DNA of 64,000 nucleotides from Streptomyces sp. NBC_01306 (GTDB taxonomy: Bacteria > Actinomycetota > Actinomycetes > Streptomycetales > Streptomycetaceae): assembly GCF_026340465.1 (NCBI RefSeq), contig NZ_JAPEPC010000001.1:3746001-3810000 (forward strand), written 5' to 3'. Shown here in pieces: positions 21,883 to 31,373 of the stretch (the stretch's first letter is position 1; every line of letters starts with the position of its first letter). The position numbers and the translations under genes are program-made. Under the pieces are notes generated by a model. That model did no database searches and had not been told where the DNA came from. It was given only the letters and a program-made list of their open reading frames with translations.

Positions 21883-24161
21883 CGACTGAACGAAACGAGA
21901 GCGCCGCCAAGGGCCGCCTCGACACCGTCAAGCACGCCGCCGAGACCCCCGAAGCCGAGCAGCCCTGGAAGGAACTCGGCCTCAAGGAGGACGAGTACGC
22001 GCGGATCCGCGAGATCCTCGGCCGCCGTCCGACCGGCGCCGAGCTCGCCATGTACTCCGTGATGTGGTCCGAGCACTGCTCGTACAAGAGCAGCAAGGTC
22101 CACCTCAAGCAGTTCGGCGAGAAGGTCCCGGTCAACGACGCGATGCTCGTCGGCATCGGGGAGAACGCCGGCGTCGTGGACGTGGGCCAGGGTTACGCCG
22201 TCACCTTCAAGGTCGAGTCGCACAACCACCCCTCGTACATCGAGCCCTACCAGGGCGCGGCGACCGGCGTCGGCGGCATCGTCCGCGACATCCTCGCCAT
22301 GGGGGCCCGCCCGGTCGCCGTCGTCGACCCGCTGCGGTTCGGCGCGGCCGACCACCCCGACACCCGGCGCGTACTGCCGGGCGTGGTCGCCGGGATCGGC
22401 GGCTACGGCAACTGCCTGGGCCTGCCGAACATCGGCGGCGAGGTCGTTTTCGACCCTTGCTACCAGGGCAATCCGCTGGTCAACGCGGGCTGTATCGGTG
22501 TGATGAAGCACGAGGACATCCACCTCGCGAAGGCGTCCGGCACCGGCAACAAGGTCATCCTGTACGGCGCCCGTACCGGTGGCGACGGCATCGGCGGCGT
22601 CTCGGTCCTGGCGTCCGAGACCTTCGAGTCGACCGGTCCCGCGAAGCGTCCGGCCGTCCAGGTCGGCGACCCCTTCCAGGAGAAGCTCCTCATCGAGTGC
22701 ACCCTGGAGATCTTCAAGGAGAAGCTGGTCGCGGGCATCCAGGACCTCGGCGGCGCCGGGCTCTCCTGTGCCACGTCCGAGCTGGCGAGCGCCGGTTCGG
22801 GCGGGATGCGCGTCGAGCTGGACACCGTTCCGCTGCGCGACTCCTCGCTCTCGCCCGAGGAGATCCTCATGAGCGAGTCGCAGGAGCGCATGTGCGCGAT
22901 CGTCGAGCCGCAGCACGTCGAGCGGTTCATGGAGATCTGCGAGAAGTGGGACGTCATCGCCACCGACATCGGTGAGGTGACCGAGGGCTCTCAGCTGGAG
23001 ATCTTCTGGCACGGCGAGCAGATCGTGGATGTGCCGCCGCGTTCGGTCGCCCACGAGGGCCCCACGTACAACCGGCCCTACGCCCGGCCCGACTGGCAGG
23101 ACGCCCTCCAGGCGGACGACGCCAACAAGCTTCCCCGGCCGGCCACTTCGGCCGAGCTGAGGGAGCAGGTCCTGAAGCTCGTCGCGTCGCCGAACCAGGC
23201 GTCGAAGGCGTGGATCACCGACCAGTACGACCGTTTCGTACAGGGCAACACGGTGCTCGCGATGCCCGAGGACGCGGGCATGGTCCGGATCGACGAGGAG
23301 TCGAATCTGGGCGTGACCATGGCGACCGACGGCAACGGCCGGTTCGCGAAGCTCGACCCGTACACGGGTGCGCAGCTGGCGCTGGCCGAGGCGTACCGCA
23401 ATGTCGCCACCACCGGTGCGAAGCCGCTCGCCATCTCCGACTGTCTGAACTTCGGTTCGCCCGAGGACCCGGCCGTCATGTGGCAGTTCGCCGAGGCCAC
23501 CCGCGGTCTCGCGGACGGCTGCCTGGAGCTGGGGACGCCGGTCACCGGCGGCAATGTGTCGCTCTACAACCAGACGGGCGACGCGGCCATCCACCCGACG
23601 CCGGTCGTCGCGGTGCTCGGTGTGATCGACGACGTCAACCGCCGTACGCCGATGGCGTTCGCGGAGGAGGGCCAGCTGCTCTACCTCCTCGGGGACACCC
23701 ATGAGGAGCTGGGCGGTTCGGCCTGGTCCCAGGTGGTCCACGACCACCTCGGCGGGGTGCCGCCCCGGGTCGACCTGGGGCGCGAGAAGCTCCTCGCGGA
23801 GATCCTGATCTCGGCGTCGCGCGACGGCATGATCGACGCCGCGCACGACCTGTCCGACGGCGGTCTGATCCAGGCGGTCACCGAGTCCTGCCTGCGTGGC
23901 GGGAAGGGTGCGCGGCTGATCGTCCCGGACGGCCTGTCCGCGTTCACCTTCCTGTTCTCGGAGTCGGCGGGGCGCGCGGTCGTCTCGATCCCGCGCAGCG
24001 AGGAGCTCCGCTTCAACGACATGTGCGGGGCGCGGGGTCTGCCCGTCACCCGTATCGGTGTGGTGGACGGCGAGGAGATCGAGGTCCAGGGCGAGTTCAG
24101 CATCGCGCTGAGCGAGCTGAGGAGCGCACACGAGGCCACGGTTCCAGGGCTGTTCGCCTGA
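21879..24161 (+). CDS. purL: FGAM synthase catalytic subunit PurL (small type)
   Basis: 760 residues. This is the short PurL that needs separate PurS and PurQ, unlike the 1300-residue fused form. Blocks: MWSEHCSYKSSK near residue 65, KVESHNHPSYIEPYQGAATG (substrate and Mg), LGLPNIGGEVVFDPCY, and a second half with AHDLSDGGLIQ. It converts FGAR to FGAM with ATP. The operon ends at a strong terminator 70 nt on. Confidence 0.97.
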   Translation: MTTERNESAAKGRLDTVKHAAETPEAEQPWKELGLKEDEYARIREILGRRPTGAELAMYSVMWSEHCSYKSSKVHLKQFGEKVPVNDAMLVGIGENAGVVDVGQGYAVTFKVESHNHPSYIEPYQGAATGVGGIVRDILAMGARPVAVVDPLRFGAADHPDTRRVLPGVVAGIGGYGNCLGLPNIGGEVVFDPCYQGNPLVNAGCIGVMKHEDIHLAKASGTGNKVILYGARTGGDGIGGVSVLASETFESTGPAKRPAVQVGDPFQEKLLIECTLEIFKEKLVAGIQDLGGAGLSCATSELASAGSGGMRVELDTVPLRDSSLSPEEILMSESQERMCAIVEPQHVERFMEICEKWDVIATDIGEVTEGSQLEIFWHGEQIVDVPPRSVAHEGPTYNRPYARPDWQDALQADDANKLPRPATSAELREQVLKLVASPNQASKAWITDQYDRFVQGNTVLAMPEDAGMVRIDEESNLGVTMATDGNGRFAKLDPYTGAQLALAEAYRNVATTGAKPLAISDCLNFGSPEDPAVMWQFAEATRGLADGCLELGTPVTGGNVSLYNQTGDAAIHPTPVVAVLGVIDDVNRRTPMAFAEEGQLLYLLGDTHEELGGSAWSQVVHDHLGGVPPRVDLGREKLLAEILISASRDGMIDAAHDLSDGGLIQAVTESCLRGGKGARLIVPDGLSAFTFLFSESAGRAVVSIPRSEELRFNDMCGARGLPVTRIGVVDGEEIEVQGEFSIALSELRSAHEATVPGLFA

Positions 24162-24229
24162 GGCGTGGTGTTTCGCCTGAGGCCAGTGGTGTGATGGCGG
24201 GCCCGCGTGACAGCAGGCTCGCGTGACAG

Positions 24230-24267
24230 GTCGGCCCCCGGGACCCGTTGTGGTCCTGGGGGCCGAC
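24230..24267. terminator. Bidirectional terminator between purL and DUF805 gene
   Basis: GTCGGCCCCCGGGACC pairs with GGTCCTGGGGGCCGAC (one G-T) around a 6-nt loop. It lies between convergent genes. Confidence 0.75.
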
Positions 24268-24346
24268 GTCGTTCCGCTGCTGGTCACGGTGCCGGTCGCC
24301 CGGCCGTGATGCCCCGGGCGACCGCGGTGGGCGCCGGTCGGCCGGA

Positions 24347-24706
24347 TCAGTAGCCGGCGACCGCCTTCGGGTCGGGACCGTGGGAGTTGCTCTGCCGCTC
24401 GCCCTCGGATGCGAGGAAGACGAGCAGGATGATCCAGCCCACGAGCGGGACGAGCCCGATGAAGATCCAGCCGCCCGACCTGCCGGTGTCGTGCAGGCGG
24501 CGTACGGTCACGGCGAGCGTCGGCAGCAGTACGGCGAGGCTGTAAAGGCCGCTGAGCCAGCTGCTGTTGTCGAGCAGAGCGGCGGAAATGATCACCAGCA
24601 CGATGCTGATGATGATGCTGAACAGCGTGAACATCCAGTACTCCTGGCGCCGTGCGCGCCCGCTGAAGCCCACGTAGTTCTTGAGCACATCGAGATACCA
24701 GTTCAC
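24347..24706 (-). CDS. DUF805 inner-membrane protein
   Basis: 119 residues from GTG 24706, which has GGGGGG 6 nt upstream; longer in-frame starts have no ribosome site. DUF805 features: N-terminal WYLDVLKNYVGFSGRARRQEYW, then hydrophobic segments (about residues 27-47, 55-72 and 84-104) with the conserved RRLHDTGRSGGW between the last two. Function of the family is unknown. Confidence 0.85.
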   Translation of the reverse strand: MNWYLDVLKNYVGFSGRARRQEYWMFTLFSIIISIVLVIISAALLDNSSWLSGLYSLAVLLPTLAVTVRRLHDTGRSGGWIFIGLVPLVGWIILLVFLASEGERQSNSHGPDPKAVAGY

Positions 24707-24866
24707 TTCGGTCCCCCCAAAGTCATGCCCAAAGTCACGCCGAGCGGCCCGTTTTGGTTGACGAGCCGGACCGTAGAACATATGTGGCTTGATGTGGACG
24801 GGTCAAGGTTCGGTGCGTGGCGCACAGATGACCGAGCGGGGACGGGTCACTGTCGGACCCTCCCTC

Positions 24867-24872
24867 TAGGCT
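24867..24872 (+). promoter_or_regulatory. -10 element of leaderless promoter
   Basis: TAGGCT then exactly 7 nt then ATG 24880; no ribosome site. Same arrangement as purD. Confidence 0.55.
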
Positions 24873-24879
24873 CATCCGT

Positions 24880-25671
24880 ATGCCGCCGTCCCAGAAGCGC
24901 GCCCGCCGCTACGACTTCGTCAGAACCCGCACCGCCGTGCTGGCCCAGTTCGAGCATGTGAGGGGCGCGGTGACCGCCCTCACGCCCGACCAGCTGGCGC
25001 TGCCCACCCGGCTCGGTGACTGGACCGTGCGCGAGCTGGCCGCGCATCTCACCATGGCCGTCGAGAGCATCAGCAGATGCCTCGACCAGGAGCCTCCGGC
25101 AGCCCAGGAACTGACCTTGCTGGAATGGCCGTTCGCCACCGCCCCGGTCGCCGGCCAGATCTCCGACGACGTCCGGGCGCTCGCCGCCGCCTCCACTCCG
25201 GAAGAGCTGTTCGGCCGCACCGCCGCCCGGATCGCCGAGCGGCTGCCCGGCGCCGACGGCGAGCGGCTGCTCGCCACCCGCGTCGGCGCGATGCGGCTCT
25301 GCGACTACCTGGTCTCGCGCTGTGTGGAGCTGGTCGTCCACACCGACGACCTGAACGCCGCCGCCGGGCTGGAGATCCCGTACGACCGACAGGCCCTGGC
25401 CGCCTGCACCCGGCTCCTCGCGGACGCCCTCGCCGTCAAGGCCCCGGGTGCGTCGACGGAGGTGCGGGTCCCGCCGTACGCCGTCGTCCAGTGCATCGAG
25501 GGCCCCCGCCACACCCGCGGCACCCCGCCCAACGTCGTCGAGACCGACCCGCTCAGCTGGATCCGGCTGGCCACCGGGCGTACGGAGTGGCAGACGGCGG
25601 TCGACGGCGCGAAGGTCGCGGCGAGCGGCGAGCGCGCCGACCTCTCGGCTCTGCTTCCGGTCATGAGCTGA
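24880..25671 (+). CDS. Maleylpyruvate isomerase-family mycothiol-dependent enzyme
   Basis: 263 residues. The N-terminal helical bundle has the metal-site pattern of the MDMPI/DinB-like fold: WTVRELAAHLTMAV (His near residue 56) and VELVVHTDDLNAAAG (His near residue 153). A small alpha/beta domain follows (about 170-263). Family members are thiol-dependent, metal-binding enzymes using mycothiol, but the substrate of this member cannot be told. It stands alone between the purine genes with a leaderless promoter. Confidence 0.75.
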   Translation: MPPSQKRARRYDFVRTRTAVLAQFEHVRGAVTALTPDQLALPTRLGDWTVRELAAHLTMAVESISRCLDQEPPAAQELTLLEWPFATAPVAGQISDDVRALAAASTPEELFGRTAARIAERLPGADGERLLATRVGAMRLCDYLVSRCVELVVHTDDLNAAAGLEIPYDRQALAACTRLLADALAVKAPGASTEVRVPPYAVVQCIEGPRHTRGTPPNVVETDPLSWIRLATGRTEWQTAVDGAKVAASGERADLSALLPVMS

Positions 25672-25675
25672 ACGG

Positions 25676-25763
25676 AAGCGGAGGAGGAACCGAAGCAGAG
25701 GGAGGGGAGCGGAAGCAGAGGAGGAACCGAAGCAGAGGGGGAACCGAAGCAGAGGGGGAACCG
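25676..25763. repeat. Purine-rich direct repeats
   Basis: GGAACCGAAGCAGAGG recurs four times with small changes (starting about 25686, 25723, 25740 and partly 25757) in the 120-bp gap before the lipoprotein gene. The strand is almost pure purine. Confidence 0.7.
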
Positions 25764-25791
25764 GACACCCCACCCGTTCCGTCCAATCGCC

Positions 25792-26586
25792 ATGCACACG
25801 CAACGTACAGCCGTCGCCGCCCTGGCCCTCGTCGCGCTGGCCGCCTGTGGCACGGAAAAAGGAGCAGCGGGTTCGAGCACCCCGGCCGAGCCGGATGTCC
25901 CCCTCACCGGGACCGGCTGGACCGTCGACAGCGTGACAGCGGGCGGCCAGGTGCGGAAGGCCCCGGCCGATGCCGGCATCGCATTCGAGAAGGGACGGGT
26001 GAACGGCTCGTCCGGCTGTAACCACCTCAGCGCGCCGGTCACGGTGAGGGGCGCCACCCTCACCGTCGGCGCCGCCACCAGCACGCTCATCGGCTGTCCG
26101 AAGAACCTGCAGAGCTACGAGACCGCTCTCCGCAAAACCCTCACCGGCAAGCTCGCCGTCCACCTCAGCGGCGGGAAGCTCACTCTGCGTACACAGAAGG
26201 GCGACTCCGTGACCCTCACGCGGAAGCCTGCGGAGCGGACCCCTCCGCTCGTCGGGACGGCGTGGAAGGTGGACGCGCTGACCGACGGCGCGAGCATGTC
26301 CACCCTCCCGCCGGGCACGGCTGGGAAGGCCCGGCTGACCTTCGTCAAGGACGGTTCCGTCCGCGGGAACCTGGGCTGCAACAAGGTCAGCGGTATGGCA
26401 AAGGTCACGGGGAGCACCGTCACCTTCGGGCCTCTCACCACCACCCGCATGATGTGCAAGGGGCCCGCCATGACCCTGGAGAGGCAGCTGCTCAAGGTCC
26501 TGCACGGGCCTGTGCGCTACGGAATCCAGCACCATGTGCTCACGCTCACGGCCCACGGCGGGACCGGAATCCGCGCCACCGCATAG
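25792..26586 (+). CDS. Lipoprotein with two META domains
   Basis: 264 residues. A type II signal peptide ends in the lipobox LAAC (Cys near residue 19). Two repeats of the META/HslJ fold follow (about 38-145 and 152-262), each opening with L-TGTGW or LVGTAW and containing a G-CN core (SSGCNHLSAP; LGCNKVSGMA) and a paired Cys (IGCPKN; MMCKGP). META proteins are surface-exposed and linked to stress or heat-shock phenotypes; biochemical role unknown. No convincing ribosome site was seen. Confidence 0.85.
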   Translation: MHTQRTAVAALALVALAACGTEKGAAGSSTPAEPDVPLTGTGWTVDSVTAGGQVRKAPADAGIAFEKGRVNGSSGCNHLSAPVTVRGATLTVGAATSTLIGCPKNLQSYETALRKTLTGKLAVHLSGGKLTLRTQKGDSVTLTRKPAERTPPLVGTAWKVDALTDGASMSTLPPGTAGKARLTFVKDGSVRGNLGCNKVSGMAKVTGSTVTFGPLTTTRMMCKGPAMTLERQLLKVLHGPVRYGIQHHVLTLTAHGGTGIRATA

Positions 26587-26652
26587 CGCCGCTTATCGGT
26601 CAGAAGGGGCGTCGCGACGGATCCCCAATTCGGACCAGTGGTCGATCTCGCC

Positions 26653-26658
26653 TACACT
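26653..26658 (+). promoter_or_regulatory. -10 element of leaderless purF promoter
   Basis: TACACT lies exactly 7 nt before GTG 26666, with no ribosome site. Confidence 0.5.
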
Positions 26659-26665
26659 CGGTGGC

Positions 26666-28192
26666 GTGCCTCGTGGTGATGGACGACTCAACCACGACCT
26701 GCTCCCCGGAGAGAAAGGCCCCCAGGACGCTTGTGGCGTCTTCGGTGTCTGGGCTCCGGGCGAAGAGGTCGCCAAGCTCACCTATTTCGGACTGTATGCC
26801 CTGCAGCACCGTGGACAGGAGTCCGCGGGCATCGCAGTGAGCAATGGGTCCCAGATCCTGGTCTTCAAGGACATGGGTCTGGTCTCACAAGTCTTCGACG
26901 AAACCTCTCTCAGCTCTCTTCAGGGCCATATCGCGGTGGGCCATGCCCGCTACTCCACCACCGGAGCATCGGTGTGGGAGAACGCGCAGCCCACCTTCCG
27001 TGCCACCGCGCACGGATCGATCGCGCTCGGTCACAACGGCAACCTGGTCAACACGGCCGAGCTGTCCGCACTCGTCGCCGAGCTGCCCAAGGAGCAGGGC
27101 CGCTCCACGCAGCTGGCCGCGACCAACGACACCGATCTGATCACCGCGCTCCTCGCGGGCCAGACCGATGACGACGGCAAGCCGCTGACGATCGAGGAAG
27201 CAGCCCCCAAGGTGCTGCCCGAGGTCAAGGGCGCCTTCTCGCTCGTCTTCATGGACGAGAACACCCTGTATGCGGCCCGCGACCCGCAGGGCATCCGCCC
27301 GCTGGTCCTCGGCCGTCTGGAGCGTGGCTGGGTGGTGGCATCCGAGTCCGCCGCCCTCGACATCTGCGGCGCCGCCTTCGTCCGCGAGGTCGAGCCCGGC
27401 GAGATGATCACGATCGACGAGAACGGTCTGCGCAGCGTCCGATTCGCAGAAGCGAAGCCCAAGGGCTGTGTCTTCGAGTACGTCTATCTGGCGCGCCCCG
27501 ACACGGACATCGCCGGCCGGAACGTCTACCTCTCGCGGGTCGAGATGGGCCGGAAGCTGGCCGCCGAAGCTCCGGCGGACGCCGATCTGGTGATAGCGAC
27601 GCCCGAGTCGGGCACGCCCGCCGCGATCGGTTACGCCGAGGCCAGCGGGATTCCGTACGGCTCGGGCCTGGTCAAGAACGCCTATGTCGGCCGGACCTTC
27701 ATCCAGCCGTCCCAGACGATCCGCCAGCTCGGCATCCGCCTCAAGCTCAACCCGCTCAAGGAAGTCATCCGCGGGAAGCGCCTGGTGGTCGTCGACGACT
27801 CGATCGTCCGCGGCAACACCCAGCGCGCCCTGGTCAAGATGCTCCGTGAGGCGGGCGCCGCCGAGATCCACATCCGGATCTCCTCCCCGCCCGTGAAGTG
27901 GCCCTGCTTCTTCGGAATCGACTTCGCCACCCGGGCCGAGCTCATCGCCAACGGCATGTCCGTGGACGAGATCGCGACCTCGATGGGCGCCGACTCCCTC
28001 TCGTACATCTCCATCGACGGCATGATCGAGGCGACGACCATCGACAAGCCGAACCTCTGCCGCGCCTGCTTCGACGGCGTGTACCCGATGGAGCTGCCCG
28101 ATCCCGAGCTGCTCGGCAAACAGCTGCTGGAGACCGAGCTCGCGGCCGGACCGGCGAGCACCGCCGCCGCCGAAGCGCTCCGTCGCCCGTAA
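26666..28192 (+). CDS. purF: Amidophosphoribosyltransferase
   Basis: 508 residues from GTG 26666. A 22-residue propeptide precedes C23 (DACGVFGVW), the glutaminase nucleophile exposed by self-cleavage in the Bacillus-type enzyme. The glutaminase domain runs to about 260, then a phosphoribosyltransferase domain with the PRPP loop VVVDDSIVRGNTQ (about 372-384). Cysteines consistent with a 4Fe-4S centre (C265-like, C in PVKWPCFFG, CRACFDG) are present. It commits PRPP to purine synthesis and is normally inhibited by nucleotides. purM follows after 32 nt. Confidence 0.96.
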   Translation: MPRGDGRLNHDLLPGEKGPQDACGVFGVWAPGEEVAKLTYFGLYALQHRGQESAGIAVSNGSQILVFKDMGLVSQVFDETSLSSLQGHIAVGHARYSTTGASVWENAQPTFRATAHGSIALGHNGNLVNTAELSALVAELPKEQGRSTQLAATNDTDLITALLAGQTDDDGKPLTIEEAAPKVLPEVKGAFSLVFMDENTLYAARDPQGIRPLVLGRLERGWVVASESAALDICGAAFVREVEPGEMITIDENGLRSVRFAEAKPKGCVFEYVYLARPDTDIAGRNVYLSRVEMGRKLAAEAPADADLVIATPESGTPAAIGYAEASGIPYGSGLVKNAYVGRTFIQPSQTIRQLGIRLKLNPLKEVIRGKRLVVVDDSIVRGNTQRALVKMLREAGAAEIHIRISSPPVKWPCFFGIDFATRAELIANGMSVDEIATSMGADSLSYISIDGMIEATTIDKPNLCRACFDGVYPMELPDPELLGKQLLETELAAGPASTAAAEALRRP

Positions 28193-28224
28193 GCCCCGCA
28201 GGACGACACGAAAGTCCCAGAACC

Positions 28225-29325
28225 ATGTCTGCTGAATCTTCCGAGCGCGCTCCGCACCAGGCCGCCGGTGCCAGCTACGCGGCTGCCGGCGTCGACATCG
28301 AAGCCGGTGACCGCGCCGTCGAGCTGATGAAGGAGTGGGTGAAGAAGACGCAGCGCGCGGAGGTCGCGGGCCTCGGCGGCCTCGGCGGATTCGCCGGCCT
28401 CTTCGACGCCTCGGCCCTGAAGCGGTACGAGCGGCCGCTCCTCGCCTCCGCCACCGACGGTGTCGGTACGAAGGTCGACCTCGCCCGGAAGATGGGCGTG
28501 TACGACACCATCGGCCACGACCTCGTGGGCATGGTCGTCGACGACCTGGTCGTCTGTGGCGCCGAGCCGCTCTTCATGACCGACTACATCTGCGTCGGCA
28601 AGGTCTTCCCCGAGCGTGTCGCCGCGATCGTGAAGGGCATCGCCGAAGGCTGTGTGCTGGCCGGCTGCGCGCTGGTCGGCGGCGAGACCGCCGAACACCC
28701 CGGCCTGCTCGGCGAGGACGACTTCGACGTCGCGGGCGCCGGTACGGGTGTGGTCGAGGCGGACCGGCTGCTGGGTCCCGAGCGGATCCGCGAGGGTGAC
28801 GTCGTCATCGCGATGGCCTCGTCCGGACTTCACTCGAACGGGTACTCGCTGGTGCGCCATGTCGTCTTCGACCGGGCCGGCTGGACGCTGGACCGGGAGA
28901 TCGCGGAGTTCGGCAGGACGCTCGGCGAGGAGCTGCTGGAGCCGACCAGGATCTACTCGCTGGACTGCCTGGCGCTGACCCGTACGACCGAGGTGCATGG
29001 CTTCAGCCACATCACCGGCGGCGGCCTCGCCAACAACCTGGCCCGGGTGATCCCGGACCATCTGCACGCCACGGTCGACCGTTCGACCTGGACCCCCGGC
29101 GCGGTCTTCGACGTCGTCGGCAGGGCCGGACAGGTCGAGCGCCTGGAGCTGGAGAAGACCCTGAACATGGGGGTCGGCATGATGGCCGTCGTCCCCGCGG
29201 AGTCGGTGGACGCGGCGCTGGCGACCTTCGAGGACCGGGGCCTGGACGCCTGGGTCGCGGGAGAGATCACCGGCCGCGGCGATCACGCCACGGGCGCCGA
29301 GCTGACCGGGGACTACGCCAAGTAG
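28225..29325 (+). CDS. purM: Phosphoribosylformylglycinamidine cyclo-ligase (AIR synthetase)
   Basis: 366 residues, ATG 28225. Family blocks: AAGVDIEAGDRAV near the start, SATDGVGTKVDLA (about 74-86), DLVGMVVDDLVVCGAEPLFM, GGETAEHPGL and ITGGGLANNLAR. It cyclises FGAM to AIR using ATP. Probably co-transcribed with purF across a 32-nt gap; the ribosome site is weak. Confidence 0.96.
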   Translation: MSAESSERAPHQAAGASYAAAGVDIEAGDRAVELMKEWVKKTQRAEVAGLGGLGGFAGLFDASALKRYERPLLASATDGVGTKVDLARKMGVYDTIGHDLVGMVVDDLVVCGAEPLFMTDYICVGKVFPERVAAIVKGIAEGCVLAGCALVGGETAEHPGLLGEDDFDVAGAGTGVVEADRLLGPERIREGDVVIAMASSGLHSNGYSLVRHVVFDRAGWTLDREIAEFGRTLGEELLEPTRIYSLDCLALTRTTEVHGFSHITGGGLANNLARVIPDHLHATVDRSTWTPGAVFDVVGRAGQVERLELEKTLNMGVGMMAVVPAESVDAALATFEDRGLDAWVAGEITGRGDHATGAELTGDYAK

Positions 29326-29400
29326 GCGGCCGGGAACAGGTCAGGACAGGGACGGACCGGGACCGGTCGCCCGGAGTGCGTACCGGGTCACACACCGGTT

Positions 29401-29436
29401 CGGTGCGGACGCGGCGGACCGCCCGGGTCCGCACCG
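29401..29436. terminator. Possible terminator after purM
   Basis: CGGTGCGGAC pairs with GTCCGCACCG across 16 nt. The surrounding 29326-29562 gap is rich in short CCGGGT/CCGGTC repeats and holds no gene. Confidence 0.45.
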
Positions 29437-29562
29437 GCGGTGCACCCGGTGTCCGCACAGGGTGGACAGCACTGAACCCGGTCCGTGGCGCAGGCCCTGG
29501 ACCGGGTCAGTGTGACGGCGCAGCCACAGGCCGCGCCGGGAAATGCTCTGAGGTGTTGTACG

Positions 29563-29814
29563 TCAAGCGCCGCGGCGCTGAGACGAAGGACCGGACTCGT
29601 CGTCCTCGTCCTGATCCTCGTTATAACGATCCGCGTACTGTGCGTACGGGTCATCTTCCTCTTCGTCGTCCTCGAACGGCTCCGCGTTCGGTGGCTGACT
29701 CGTAGGAGATGCGCCCAGCTCATTGGCCAGACGTGACAGGTCCGTTCCGCCGCTGCTGTACTTCAGCTGGCGGGCGACCTTCGTCTGCTTGGCCTTTGCC
29801 CGGCCGCGCCCCAT
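29563..29814 (-). CDS. DUF3073 family small acidic protein
   Basis: 83 residues from ATG 29814 with a GAGGGGG ribosome site. Begins MGRGRAKAKQTKVARQLKY, a basic start typical for DUF3073, then LSRLANELG and a very acidic Asp/Glu tail. It is widely conserved next to purM in actinobacteria; function unknown. An 8-bp inverted repeat (29881-29888 and 29895-29902) lies in its leader. Confidence 0.85.
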   Translation of the reverse strand: MGRGRAKAKQTKVARQLKYSSGGTDLSRLANELGASPTSQPPNAEPFEDDEEEDDPYAQYADRYNEDQDEDDESGPSSQRRGA

Positions 29815-29880
29815 GGCTCGACCCCCTCGGTGACGGGGCTCGACGGCCCCAGAGTCTTGACACCCGTTCATGATTCGGAA

Positions 29881-29902
29881 CGGACTCTCCGTGAAGAGTC
29901 CG
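29881..29902. promoter_or_regulatory. Inverted repeat in DUF3073 leader
   Basis: CGGACTCT / AGAGTCCG with a 6-nt loop, 67 nt before the ATG. Could be an mRNA hairpin or an operator; the gap 29815-30093 has no gene. Confidence 0.35.
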
Positions 29903-30093
29903 GTCCGTAGGGCTTCAACGGTACCTGCTTCCGCGGCCATACGGTACGCCGTCCGCAGGTAGCGCCGCTTCACAGAACCGGCGAGGAGCCCCGTCCTCGC
30001 TGGTCAACTGCGATTTTAACCTCTTCTCGGCGGCCGACCCGCCGACGGGGGTGAGTCACGTCTCCCCGACAGCGGGTCAGTGGGCCCGTACGG

Positions 30094-31227
30094 TCAGTGA
30101 CTGCGGGAACGGGCCGCCGCCATGCGCTGCTCGGCGATCCGGTCGGCCGCCGCGGCCGGCGGAATACCGTCTTCCTTTGCACGTGCGAATATTGCCAACG
30201 TGGTGTCGAAGATCTTCGCTGCCTTCTTCTCGCACCGGCCGAAGTCGAAGCCGTGCAGCTCGTCGGCGACCTGGATCACCCCGCCGGCGTTCACCACGTA
30301 GTCGGGGGCGTAGAGGATGCCCCGGTCCGCGAGGTCCTTCTCGACGCCGGGGTGCGCGAGCTGGTTGTTGGCCGCGCCGCACACCACCTTCGCGGTGAGC
30401 GCGGGCACCGAGGCGTCGTTGAGCGCGCCGCCCAGCGCGCACGGGGCGTAGATGTCGAGCCCCTCGGTGCGGATCAGCGCCTCGGTGTCGCCGACCGAGC
30501 TGACCCGGCCCGGGTGGCTGCCGGTGACGCGGCGCACGGAGTCCTCCCGTACGTCCGTGACCACCACATCGGCGCCCTCGGCCAGCAGATGCCCGACCAG
30601 ATGGTGGCCGACCTTGCCGACGCCCGCGACGCCGACCTTGCGGCCGCGCAGCGCGGGGTCGCCCCACAGGTGCTGGGCGCTGGCCCGCATCCCCTGGTAG
30701 ACGCCGAAGGCGGTCAGCACCGACGAGTCGCCCGCACCGCCGTTCTCGGGGGAGCGGCCGGTGGTCCAGGCGCACTCGCGCGCCACCACGTCCATGTCCG
30801 CGACATAGGTGCCGACGTCGCAGGCCGTCACGTACCGCCCGCCGAGCGAGGCGACGAACCGGCCGTAGGCCAGGAGGAGTTCCTCCGTCTTGATCAGCTC
30901 GGGATCGCCGATGATCACGGCCTTGCCGCCGCCGTGGTCCAGGCCGGCCATGGCGTTCTTGTAGGACATTCCGCGGGCGAGGTTCAGCGCGTCGGCGACG
31001 GCTGCCTCCTCGTTCGCGTACGGGTAGAAGCGCGTGCCGCCGAGGGCCGGGCCCAGGGCGGTGGAGTGGATGGCGATCACGGCCTTGAGGCCGGAGGCGC
31101 GGTCCTGGCAGAGGACGACCTGCTCGTGCCCACCCTGATCGGAGTGGAACAGGGTGTTCAGCACGTCCACACGGGCGCCCGGGGCGCCCGGGGCGTCGGG
31201 GACGAGTACGCCGGTCATATCGGTCAC
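30094..31227 (-). CDS. vdh: Valine (branched-chain amino acid) dehydrogenase
   Basis: 377 residues from GTG 31227, which has GGGAG 8 nt upstream; ATG 31218 is also possible. Glu/Leu/Phe/Val dehydrogenase family: substrate-domain motif GLDHGGGKAVIIGDP with catalytic Lys, T-ACDVGTYVADMD, and an NAD Rossmann domain with VAGVGKVGHHL (about 195). It oxidatively deaminates valine, leucine and isoleucine, feeding acyl-CoA precursors. Location between DUF3073 and bldC matches Streptomyces vdh. Divergent from the gene at 31374. Confidence 0.92.
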   Translation of the reverse strand: MTDMTGVLVPDAPGAPGARVDVLNTLFHSDQGGHEQVVLCQDRASGLKAVIAIHSTALGPALGGTRFYPYANEEAAVADALNLARGMSYKNAMAGLDHGGGKAVIIGDPELIKTEELLLAYGRFVASLGGRYVTACDVGTYVADMDVVARECAWTTGRSPENGGAGDSSVLTAFGVYQGMRASAQHLWGDPALRGRKVGVAGVGKVGHHLVGHLLAEGADVVVTDVREDSVRRVTGSHPGRVSSVGDTEALIRTEGLDIYAPCALGGALNDASVPALTAKVVCGAANNQLAHPGVEKDLADRGILYAPDYVVNAGGVIQVADELHGFDFGRCEKKAAKIFDTTLAIFARAKEDGIPPAAAADRIAEQRMAAARSRSH

Positions 31228-31373
31228 GGTGGTGACTCCCAAGTACGAGGCGGCGGCCCTCTTACGGGTGGAGAGGGCCGGATGGCAGCAGATTAGGCCC
31301 TGCGCGTCCACGGATCAGGCGCAGTGCCGAGGATCACCCCCTCGTGGCGCAACGACATGGGACGATTCACCTT

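Noticed and set aside
21642..24287. 881-codon open frame on the minus strand across purL
   Set aside because: Overlaps the whole of purL, whose motifs are unambiguous; the minus product is shadow-like Arg/Val/Asp sequence.
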